A stretch of 64,000 bases of DNA from the NCBI RefSeq assembly GCF_000426045.1, contig NZ_AUEP01000005.1:310001-374000 (forward strand). The letters are read 5' to 3'. This stretch comes from Marmoricola sp. URHB0036 (GTDB lineage Bacteria; Actinomycetota; Actinomycetes; Propionibacteriales; Nocardioidaceae). The translations under genes and the position numbers were made by a program. The notes beneath the pieces were generated by a model, which did no database searches, was not told where the DNA came from, and saw only the letters and a list, made by a program, of their open reading frames with translations. Each line of letters begins with the position of its first letter. Positions within the stretch are counted from its first letter, which is position 1. Positions 1 through 6,989 of this stretch are shown one piece after another.

Positions 1-619
1 ACGGCGAACCGTGTCGCAAGACCACGTCGAGTATCGCACACGCCCCGGGACCGGGACGCGAATCGCCGGGCTCACCCCCAGGTTCCTCGACCGGGTCGAC
101 CAGGTCGACCGAGGCGATGGCGGCGCGGGCGTCGAAGCTGCGCAGCCCCTTCTTGGTCATCCGCTCGACCACGACCTCGTCGGTCGCGAGCAGCGCACGG
201 ACTGCGGCCGCCGCCTCCTCGGCTGAGACACCGTCGAGGGTGAGTCGCCACCAGGAGGCCTCGAGCCGGTCGGCCAGGGCACCGCCGGAGCTGGCGACGA
301 CCTCGAGCACGTCGAGACCCGGGGGCAGGGCCGCGTCGATGTCCTCGTGGGCACGGGCCGGGTCGAGCTCCTCGGCGAGCGCGATCTCGAGGTACTCGGC
401 CTCGCTGGCCGACCCGGTGGGGGCCGCACCGGCGTAGGAGATGCGCGGGTGCGGGTTGAACCCCGATGAGTAGGCCATCGGGATGCGAGCCCTGAAGACG
501 GCCCGCTCGAAGGCCCGGCTGAAGTCACGGTGGCTGGTGAACCGGAGCCGTCCCCGCTTGGCGTAGCGCAGCCGCAGGCGCTGGACGGGCGGCGGCTGTT
601 GCTGGGGCTGTTCACGCAC
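1..619 (-). CDS. Radical SAM-linked protein TIGR03936 (DUF2344), C-terminus cut by window edge
   Basis: This is the 206-residue N-terminal part of a minus-strand gene that runs off the left edge. Its reading frame is open throughout and encodes RYAKRGRLRFTSHRDF near residue 18 and SSGFNPHPRISYAG near residue 51, which are signatures of the TIGR03936/DUF2344 family. Members normally sit directly after a TIGR03960 B12-binding radical SAM gene and are presumed partners in RNA-related chemistry; the biochemical role is not established. Here the TIGR03960 gene is about 10 kb away (10597-12534). The GTG start at 619 has TAGGGT at 628-633, eight bases upstream, suggesting its own near-leaderless promoter, separate from the winged-helix gene upstream. 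The family call is firm; the function is inference. Confidence 0.85.
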   Translation of the reverse strand, partial: MREQPQQQPPPVQRLRLRYAKRGRLRFTSHRDFSRAFERAVFRARIPMAYSSGFNPHPRISYAGAAPTGSASEAEYLEIALAEELDPARAHEDIDAALPPGLDVLEVVASSGGALADRLEASWWRLTLDGVSAEEAAAAVRALLATDEVVVERMTKKGLRSFDARAAIASVDLVDPVEEPGGEPGDSRPGPGACAILDVVLRHGSP

Positions 620-627
620 GTCGCGTG

Positions 628-633
628 ACCCTA
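628..633 (-). promoter_or_regulatory. -10 hexamer (TAGGGT) for the TIGR03936 gene
   Basis: TAGGGT on the minus strand ends 8 nt before the GTG at 619. It fits TANNNT, and the 25-bp gap leaves little room for anything else. Confidence 0.4.
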
Positions 634-644
634 CCCGCGCCGAC

Positions 645-1814
645 TCAGGGAAGCAGGGCCGACTTCATCTGCCGCGAGGCGTAGACCGTGGAGACCTTCT
701 GCCCCTCCAGCCATTTGGTGAGCCGCTCGGCCTCGTCCTGGAGGGCCGCGAGCGCCTCCGCACCCGGGTCGCCACGGGGTACGACGACCACGGCCCCGTC
801 GGGGTCCTGGACCCAGCACCCCACGACCCGTCCGCACCACCACGCGGTGCTGCCACCGTTGCCGTTGGTGTCGAAGAGGAAGGGCCGGTCCTCGGGGTGG
901 AGGTAGAAGTCGCGCTGCTTCCAGCCCATCGTGGTCGGGTCGAGCACCGGCAGCAGCGCGGCCCACGGCTCGGGCTCGGGCACGTCGTCGACGTCGTCGG
1001 GCAGCAGGTAGCCGACCCCTTCGGCGAGCGAGACCTCCACCGCGTCGAGGTCCCGGAGCGCCTGCCGCACGGCGGCCTTGGTCGACCCGAGCCACCAGAC
1101 CAGGTCGGCCTCGGTGCCGGGCCCGAAGCGCTGCAGCCAGCGCCGGACGAGCTCGCGGTAGCCGGCCTCGGCCGGCGCCTTGGTGACGGCCTCGCCGAGC
1201 CACTCCTCGGTGAGCGTCCAGCGCGGTCTGGAGGTGCGCCAGTCGCCCTCGTTGTCGCCACGCAGCACCACGCCGGTGGCGCCGAGCGTGCTCAGCACGC
1301 GGGGCGCGATCGGCATGTGCCCTCCGTAGGACTTGCCCGGCGACATGTGCAACCGGCGAGACAGGGGCGGGATCTGCTCACGCAGCTCGGCGGTGGTCAA
1401 GGGGGTGTCGGCCAGCGCCTCGAGCACGGTGTTGAACATCCGGTTGATCCAGACGTCGCCGCGCTTGGCGATCCCGTTGGCCTCGATCTCCTTGGCGAGC
1501 CTGGTGCGCAGCACCTGGGCGACCCGATCGGAGGCACTGCCCCACACGTGCGGCAGCACGTCGCGGGGGAAGGTGAACAGGGTGCGTCGCATCGCGAGCT
1601 GCTTGACCACCGACCGGTCGGAGTAGAGCGCCCGGGCGATGTCCTCGCGGGTGGCGTCGCACCGGGTCGCCACCGACAGGTAGACGCTCGGGGCCTCGGT
1701 CGCGTGCAGGCAGGCGATCGACGCCACCGCCTCCTCGACCGTCTCGACCCGGACCGCGAGGGCGTGCCTGACACCCAGCCGCGCCCGCCGTTGCCCGTCG
1801 GAGATCTCGCGCAT
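645..1814 (-). CDS. Winged-helix DNA-binding domain protein (HTH_42 / DUF1006 type)
   Basis: This 389-residue soluble protein resembles the HTH_42 (YcaQ-like, formerly DUF1006) family. Features include the early LHATEAPSVYLSVATR, then MRRTLFTFPRD, and a C-terminal half with VLDPTTMGWKQRDFYL and FLFDTNGNGGSTAWW. YcaQ relatives bind DNA, and some act as glycosylases opening interstrand cross-links; whether this copy does so is not visible. The frame stays open to 2168, but that extension lies over the divergent transporter, so the ATG at 1814 (MREISDGQRR) was chosen. GACGAT lies six bases before it, fitting a leaderless start. It is divergent from the transporter at 1872 with a 57-bp gap. Confidence 0.8.
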   Translation of the reverse strand: MREISDGQRRARLGVRHALAVRVETVEEAVASIACLHATEAPSVYLSVATRCDATREDIARALYSDRSVVKQLAMRRTLFTFPRDVLPHVWGSASDRVAQVLRTRLAKEIEANGIAKRGDVWINRMFNTVLEALADTPLTTAELREQIPPLSRRLHMSPGKSYGGHMPIAPRVLSTLGATGVVLRGDNEGDWRTSRPRWTLTEEWLGEAVTKAPAEAGYRELVRRWLQRFGPGTEADLVWWLGSTKAAVRQALRDLDAVEVSLAEGVGYLLPDDVDDVPEPEPWAALLPVLDPTTMGWKQRDFYLHPEDRPFLFDTNGNGGSTAWWCGRVVGCWVQDPDGAVVVVPRGDPGAEALAALQDEAERLTKWLEGQKVSTVYASRQMKSALLP

Positions 1815-1871
1815 GGAGAGATCGTCGCACCCGCCGCCGACAGGCGAGACCGGCTCCGGCACGATGCTCGG

Positions 1872-3068
1872 GTGTCCGCACCGACCCGCCGCCGCCTCCA
1901 GCGCGGGCTGGTGATCCTCGGCATCGTGGTGCTGGCCTTCAACCTGCGCCCGGCCGCGGTCAGCGTCGGCCCGGTCCTCGGTGAGGTCAGCGCCGGGCTC
2001 GGCATGACGACCACCGAGACCGGCGTACTCACCTCGCTGCCGGTGCTGGCGTTCGCCGTCTTCGGCGCGCTGGCTCCACGCCTGGCGCGGATGATCGGCC
2101 TGCACCGGGTGACCCTGGTGGCGCTGCTGTGCGTGGTGGCCGGGCTGGGCGTGCGCTCCTCGGTGCACTCACCGTTTGTGTTCCTGCTGCTCTCCCTGCT
2201 CGCCCTGGCCGGGATGGCGACCGCCAACGTGCTGCTGCCCTCGCTGGTCAAGCTGCACTTCCCCCGCCACGTGGGGCTGATGACCTCCGTCTACTCCACC
2301 GCACTGGCGATCGGACTTACCTCGGCGTCCGTGCTCACCGTCCCGATCAGCGACGCGTACGACGGATGGCGCTCCGGCCTGTTCGTGTGGTCGCTGACCG
2401 CCGCGATCGCGGTGCTCCCGTGGCTGGGCCTGATCGGCCATGACCGACGGCCCGAGGAGGTGAAGGGCAACATCGGCCTGCTCGACGTGGCGCGTACCCG
2501 ACTCGGCTGGCTGATGGCGCTGTTCTTCGGACTCCAGTCGCTGCAGGCGTACTCGATCTTCGGCTGGTTCGCCGAGCTCTACCGCGACGCGGGGTTCTCG
2601 GCCCACACGGCCGGACTGCTGCTCGGCGTGATCACCGGGATCAGCATCCCGTTGTCCTTCCTGATCCCCTGGCTGGTCTCCCGGATGCACAACCAGACGC
2701 TGCTGATGTGCCTGGTGATGGGCTGCTACCCGATCGGCTACCTCGGCCTGATCTTCGCTCCGGCCTCGGGAGCGTGGGCCTGGGCCGTGCTGGTCGGCAT
2801 CGGTACGACGACCTTCCCGCTGATCCTGACCCTGATCGGACTGCGGGCCAGGACACCCGCCGGCACGGCAGCGCTGTCGGGGTTCGCCCAGTCGATCGGC
2901 TACCTCATCGCGGGCATCGGGCCGTTCGGGATCGGCCAGCTCAACGACCTCTCCGGCGGCTGGACGGTGCCGCTGATCGCGCTGCTGGTCGTGACGATCC
3001 CCCAGCTGCTGCTCGGCCTGGCGGTCTCGCGGCCGGCGTACGTCGAGGACGAGCTGGACGCAGGCTGA
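1872..3068 (+). CDS. MFS transporter, CynX/NimT-like
   Basis: This is a 398-residue protein with about 12 hydrophobic segments and no soluble domain. Residues 24-27 read NLRP in the context FNLRPAAVSVGPVLGEV, the hallmark first-helix motif of the CynX/NimT branch of the major facilitator superfamily (cyanate, 2-nitroimidazole or related anion transport). The substrate cannot be read from the sequence. GTG at 1872 is preferred: a long upstream frame is open but overlaps the divergent winged-helix gene, and hydrophobicity begins right after MSAPTRRRLQRG. The gene ends at a strong bidirectional hairpin (3070-3095), which it shares with the convergent ScyD-like gene. Confidence 0.85.
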   Translation: MSAPTRRRLQRGLVILGIVVLAFNLRPAAVSVGPVLGEVSAGLGMTTTETGVLTSLPVLAFAVFGALAPRLARMIGLHRVTLVALLCVVAGLGVRSSVHSPFVFLLLSLLALAGMATANVLLPSLVKLHFPRHVGLMTSVYSTALAIGLTSASVLTVPISDAYDGWRSGLFVWSLTAAIAVLPWLGLIGHDRRPEEVKGNIGLLDVARTRLGWLMALFFGLQSLQAYSIFGWFAELYRDAGFSAHTAGLLLGVITGISIPLSFLIPWLVSRMHNQTLLMCLVMGCYPIGYLGLIFAPASGAWAWAVLVGIGTTTFPLILTLIGLRARTPAGTAALSGFAQSIGYLIAGIGPFGIGQLNDLSGGWTVPLIALLVVTIPQLLLGLAVSRPAYVEDELDAG

Positions 3069-3069
3069 A

Positions 3070-3095
3070 GCCCCCAGGCCCGAGGACCTGGGGGC
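3070..3095. terminator. Bidirectional hairpin between convergent genes
   Basis: A perfect 9-bp stem, GCCCCCAGG paired with CCTGGGGGC, with an 8-nt loop. It sits immediately after the MFS stop and before the stop of the convergent ScyD-like gene. There is no T tract, as is common in actinobacteria. Confidence 0.75.
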
Positions 3096-3109
3096 GACGG
3101 TTCAGCCGG

Positions 3110-4186
3110 TCAGCGCGGGAAGCGGAGGACGTGCCCCGGACCCGTGGGGTTGCCCTGGTCGTCGGTCGGCGCGAGCTGACCCACGAAGAGCTTGTACTTC
3201 GTCGCCTCGACGGAAACGGGCTGGGCGAGCGACCGGACGGTCACCAGCTTGCCGTTGCGGATGGTCGAGATGCGGCCGCCGAAGAGCTCGGCGACGTACA
3301 CCTGGTTGTTCCACACCGCGAGGTTGGTGGCACCGTTGAACCCGCCGTGGATCCGGATCACCTTGCCGTGCCTGGTGATCTTGTAGACCGCGCCACGAGC
3401 GCCCAGGGCAGGACCCTCCGGACCGCCGGGCAGCACGGAGACCCACAGGTTGCCGTGGCTGTCGCGCTCGACGTCGGTGGGCACCGGCTCGAAGGCGTAG
3501 CGCACGCCGACCAGGCAGTCGGGGGCTCCCAACGCGTCGGCCTGGGCCTGCGTGAAGGTGATCGGCTGCCGCGGCAGCAGCGCCACCACGGAGATCCGGC
3601 CCGTCCTGCTGATGCGCAGGATGTCGTTTCCGGCCGCCTCGGCCACCGCCCAGGCGCCACCGGGCAGGGACGCGAGCTGGTAGGGGTGCGAGTCGACGAC
3701 GCCGGTGTAGCGCGCGGGCGGGCTTCCCGGCTCCGAGGTCAAGAAGTCCGCCGCGCACTGGTTGTAGTTCTTGATGATGCCGTAGTGCACGTTGCCGTCA
3801 GGGTTGTGGACGGCCTCGAAGCGGCGCACCTTGATGACCTGCGGCTTGCGCCCGGGACGGCGCACGACCACGCGACTGGTCTTGTCGGTGGTGACGCTGT
3901 AGGCGAGCTTCTTGCCGGACACGGCGACGCCCTCGGCTCCCCCACTGACGATGATCGACTTCTTGCCGCTCTTCAGACGGGTCACGGTGCCCTTGAAGCC
4001 GTCGGTCCACCAGACCGTGCCGCCGCGTACGGCGATCTGGAACGGCGCGAGCACGGACGAGTCGAGCGTGCGGGCTTCGGACGTGGGCTTGGCCGACGCC
4101 GGCGCCGCGGCTGATGCGGCCAGCGCCAGTGCGGCGGAAACGGCCGCGACGGTGGTGGTGATCAGGGTCCTGTTGCGCAGACTCAT
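3110..4186 (-). CDS. Secreted ScyD/ScyE-like beta-propeller protein
   Basis: This 358-residue protein has a clear Sec signal peptide: MSLRNR, a hydrophobic stretch to about residue 24, and a likely cleavage after ASA at residue 32. The mature part contains repeated propeller-type strands (GGTVWWTDG, GGAWAVAEAAGNDILRI, DSHGNLWVSVLPGG, NNQVYVAELFGGRIS). These resemble the ScyD/ScyE family, named for cyanobacterial scytonemin clusters but widespread in actinobacteria without scytonemin; an NHL/SMP-30-like fold is likely. Its ligand is unknown. The ATG at 4186 is chosen over an earlier in-frame start at 4210 because GGGGAGGACCC lies directly before it. It is convergent with the MFS gene and shares its terminator. 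Confidence 0.8.
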   Translation of the reverse strand: MSLRNRTLITTTVAAVSAALALAASAAAPASAKPTSEARTLDSSVLAPFQIAVRGGTVWWTDGFKGTVTRLKSGKKSIIVSGGAEGVAVSGKKLAYSVTTDKTSRVVVRRPGRKPQVIKVRRFEAVHNPDGNVHYGIIKNYNQCAADFLTSEPGSPPARYTGVVDSHPYQLASLPGGAWAVAEAAGNDILRISRTGRISVVALLPRQPITFTQAQADALGAPDCLVGVRYAFEPVPTDVERDSHGNLWVSVLPGGPEGPALGARGAVYKITRHGKVIRIHGGFNGATNLAVWNNQVYVAELFGGRISTIRNGKLVTVRSLAQPVSVEATKYKLFVGQLAPTDDQGNPTGPGHVLRFPR

Positions 4187-4325
4187 GGGTCCTCCCCGGG
4201 ATGTGAGCACCGCACCGGGCTGGCCCCGATGCGGCCCGGCAACTCCCCGTCGCCGGACGTCCTCGGGACGCTACCGACGGGCAACTATCCGGTCTCTACC
4301 CGTTCCGTAATGTCCGTGTCGCGGT

Positions 4326-5015
4326 CTAGGCCGTCCCGCCCGCGGTGTCCTGCCGGACCGCCGGCTGGCCGGGGCGTACCCAGCCGCTCTCGTAGGCGAG
4401 CACCACGAGCTGAGCGCGGGAGCGTCGTCCGAGCTTGGTGAACAGCCGGTTCATGTGGGTCTTCACCGTGGCCTCGGAGACGACCAGGGTCGCCGCGATC
4501 TCGGTGTTGCCGAGTCCCGTGGCCACGAGCGCCAGCACCTCTCGCTCCCGCTCGGTCAGGCAGACGAGCGCCTCCGGCACGCCTGCGACCGGTGCCGGGC
4601 CGCGCACGTGCTGCTCGATGAGCCGCTGGGTGAGCGCAGGGGACAGCAGCGCCTCGCCTGCGTGGACGGTCTCGATCCCGGAGACAAGACGGTCGGGGGC
4701 CGTGGCCTTCAGCAGGAAGCCCGCGGCACCGGCTCGCAGTGCGTCGTAGACGTAGGAATCCACGTCGTACGTCGTCAGCACCAGGACACGCGTCTCCAGG
4801 CGTCGAACCGCGATCTCGCGCGTGGCCGCGATGCCGTCCAGGACCGGCATCCTGACGTCCATCAGCACGACATCGGGTCGCAGGGACGTGACTGCCTCGA
4901 CCGCCTGGCGCCCGTCGGCGGCCTCCCCGATCACCTCGATCCCCCGCGCTTCCAGCACCATGCGCAGCCCCGATCGGATCAGGTCCTGGTCGTCGGCGAT
5001 CACGACACTGGTCAT
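4326..5015 (-). CDS. NarL/FixJ-type response regulator
   Basis: This is a 229-residue two-domain response regulator. The receiver domain (1-120) has acidic residues D8 and D9, the phospho-acceptor D53 in LMDVRMPVLDG and the conserved K in GFLLKA. The C-terminal LuxR-type HTH contains LTEREREVLALVATGLGNTE and ATVKTHMNRLFTKLG. It is the cognate regulator of the kinase encoded immediately upstream: the kinase stop and this start overlap by four bases (5012-5015), indicating translational coupling. Targets are unknown. A long earlier in-frame extension lies inside the kinase gene and was rejected. Confidence 0.92.
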   Translation of the reverse strand: MTSVVIADDQDLIRSGLRMVLEARGIEVIGEAADGRQAVEAVTSLRPDVVLMDVRMPVLDGIAATREIAVRRLETRVLVLTTYDVDSYVYDALRAGAAGFLLKATAPDRLVSGIETVHAGEALLSPALTQRLIEQHVRGPAPVAGVPEALVCLTEREREVLALVATGLGNTEIAATLVVSEATVKTHMNRLFTKLGRRSRAQLVVLAYESGWVRPGQPAVRQDTAGGTA

Positions 5016-6130
5016 GACTGTCGCTCCACAGGAAGCGTCGCGGCCAGCTCGAAGCACCCCTCAGAGGCGCCGTGCGTGAGCGTGCCACCCAGCAGCGAGA
5101 CCCGCTCGGCCAACCCGCGCAGACCGAGTCCCGACCCCATCGACGGCCGGGCGGGTCCCGTCGGGTTGGTGGCGCGGATGGCCACCCCTGCCCCGGTCGC
5201 GGTGATCTCCAGACTCGCTGTCCCCTGCCCGTAGCGCAGCGCGTTGGTCAGCGCCTCCTGAGCGATGCGGTAGGCCGAGACGTCGATCCCTGCGGGCAGT
5301 CGCACGAGCTCCTCGTCGATGACCAGCTCCACGTGCAGGCCCTCGGCACGGAACTCGCGGACCAGTCGCTCGAGGTCGGACACACCCGGCGCCGGGTTCA
5401 GACCGAGCTCGTCGGAGTCGTCGCGGATCACGTGCAGCAGCCGGCCCGTCTCGGCCAGCGCCCGACGACCTGTGTCGGCGACATCGCGCAGCACCACTTC
5501 GGCGCGCTCGGGATCGGTGCGCACAAGGTCCTGTGCTGCGGCAGTCTGCACCACCATCGCGCTCACCGAGTGCGCGATGACGTCGTGCAGCTCGCGGGCG
5601 ATGCGGTCGCGCTCAGCACGTACGGCCTCGCGAGTGACCAGCTCCTCACGTTCCTCGAGCAGTGCCTTCTGCGCGGCGAGCCGTCGCACCAACCGGCCGA
5701 AGACGTACGGCGGGACCAGCAGTGTCGCGACGAACACGACATCGGAGAAGTTGTGGTCCCGCGCATCCTCGAAGACGTAGTCGCTGAAGGTGACCAGGGC
5801 GATCACGGCCACGCCGACGAGGCCGCGGAGGTCGGCGACCCACCGCGCCAGCGTGTACACCGAGACGGCCCAGAACAGCAGGGGCACGGCGGGCTCGTCG
5901 AGCTGCGGACCGACGTACGGCATCACGAGGAGGACGCAGGGCGCCAACGTGCCCACGAGGAGGGGCGCGCTCCGCCTGAACGCGAGCAGCACGGCGGTCA
6001 CGAGCTCGATGGCGACTCCCCAGCCCCAGCGCTCGGGGCGCAGCATGGCCATCTCGACGCCGCCCAGCACGAAGATGCTGCCGGCGAGCACAACGTCGAA
6101 GCGTCCTGGCGGGATCGGCCTGCCCACCAC
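5012..6130 (-). CDS. Sensor histidine kinase, DesK/NarX type (HisKA_3)
   Basis: This 372-residue membrane kinase has four to six N-terminal hydrophobic segments (about 12-145) and a short coiled linker (148-175). The HisKA_3 dimerisation motif ERDRIARELHDVIAHSVSAM carries the phosphorylatable H182. An HATPase_c domain follows, with the N-box region RIAQEALTNALRYG and the glycine motif GSGLGLRGLAERV. It autophosphorylates and passes phosphate to the regulator encoded downstream. Two adjacent GTG codons could start translation; a TAACCT hexamer at 6134-6139 sits six bases before the second (6127), so leaderless initiation at 6127 is possible. The stimulus is not evident. Confidence 0.9.
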   Translation of the reverse strand: MVGRPIPPGRFDVVLAGSIFVLGGVEMAMLRPERWGWGVAIELVTAVLLAFRRSAPLLVGTLAPCVLLVMPYVGPQLDEPAVPLLFWAVSVYTLARWVADLRGLVGVAVIALVTFSDYVFEDARDHNFSDVVFVATLLVPPYVFGRLVRRLAAQKALLEEREELVTREAVRAERDRIARELHDVIAHSVSAMVVQTAAAQDLVRTDPERAEVVLRDVADTGRRALAETGRLLHVIRDDSDELGLNPAPGVSDLERLVREFRAEGLHVELVIDEELVRLPAGIDVSAYRIAQEALTNALRYGQGTASLEITATGAGVAIRATNPTGPARPSMGSGLGLRGLAERVSLLGGTLTHGASEGCFELAATLPVERQS

Positions 6131-6223
6131 CGCAGGTTACGGCGAGTGCAGCGCCATGTCCGTCAACCCGAGGGTGGAGATCGGACCCATCCGAGGGCTG
6201 ACGACCGTGGCGCCCGGAATTCC

Positions 6224-6229
6224 TAGCGT
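6224..6229 (+). promoter_or_regulatory. -10 hexamer (TAGCGT) before the 6270 gene
   Basis: TAGCGT sits within TCCTAGCGTCG, about 40 nt before the ATG at 6270. The same TCCTAGCGTCG string occurs before the DUF4242 gene (9650-9660), so these two RBS-bearing genes probably share a promoter type. Confidence 0.4.
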
Positions 6230-6269
6230 CGGAGCCACCCCAGCTACCTCGACCGCGGGAGGCAACGAC

Positions 6270-6944
6270 ATGAAGGACAGGACAATCGGACGGCTCGCCT
6301 GGGTGATGGCCTGGGTCGGCTTGGTCGCGGGTCAGTTCCACGCGATGGCGCGCCACAACACCGTCGATGGCAAGGAAGACCTGCAGATCTGGACGACCCG
6401 GGTGTGGTCGGACCCGGCACGGGAATTCTTCGGCCCGGCTCTCGACTGGGCGAACCCCGACGCGGTCTACCTCACCTACGGGAAGATCTGGCTCCCGGTC
6501 TTCGTGGCGTTCACGCTGTGCGCCTTCGTCGTACGGCGTCGCCGGCGCCCCGTCGGCTTCGAGAGGTGGGCCTGGAGGTTGGCGCTGAGTGGCTACGTGC
6601 TCGCCTGCGTGGGTGTCTTCTGCGACTACTGGACCCAGTGGAGCACCTACAACGCCTTCTTCGACGTGGCCTTCCTGATCACGTTGCCCGGGTTCGCGCT
6701 GACACTGCTCGGATCGACACTGCTGGGCGTGGTCCTGCTGCGCAGGGCCTTCGTGCCGCGCCTGACCGCATGGCTGCTGGCCCTGACGCTTCCCCTGGCC
6801 TTCGGCATCCTGCAGCTCACGTCAATGGGCAGTGCCGCCCTGCCGGTGATGTTCGCGTTCGGCATCGCCGGGAGGCGACTGGCCCGCGCATCGGAGACCG
6901 CCAGCACCACGTCGTCGGCGACCCGACCGGTGCACTCCGGTTGA
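6270..6944 (+). CDS. Integral membrane protein of unknown family
   Basis: This 224-residue protein is not recognised. It begins MKDRTIGRLAWVMAWVGLV and has about five hydrophobic segments (roughly 8-24, 70-90, 105-125, 132-158, 168-195). A hydrophilic loop containing VDGKEDLQIWTTRVWSDP lies between the first and second, and the tail is Ser/Thr-rich. A good ribosome-binding site (GGGAGG at 6257-6262) fixes the ATG at 6270. It is divergent from the two-component kinase across 139 bp and just precedes the large LuxR regulator, so it could be a target of either; this is inference from position only. Confidence 0.6.
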   Translation: MKDRTIGRLAWVMAWVGLVAGQFHAMARHNTVDGKEDLQIWTTRVWSDPAREFFGPALDWANPDAVYLTYGKIWLPVFVAFTLCAFVVRRRRRPVGFERWAWRLALSGYVLACVGVFCDYWTQWSTYNAFFDVAFLITLPGFALTLLGSTLLGVVLLRRAFVPRLTAWLLALTLPLAFGILQLTSMGSAALPVMFAFGIAGRRLARASETASTTSSATRPVHSG

Positions 6945-6989
6945 GGGCGGCCATGTACGCACCCCCCTGTCCCGGGTCAGACTGTCTGC

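Noticed and set aside
1815-2168. N-terminal extension of the winged-helix gene
   Set aside because: It overlaps the divergent MFS gene, is rich in Gln/His/Asp/Arg and has no family resemblance; ATG 1814 fits better.
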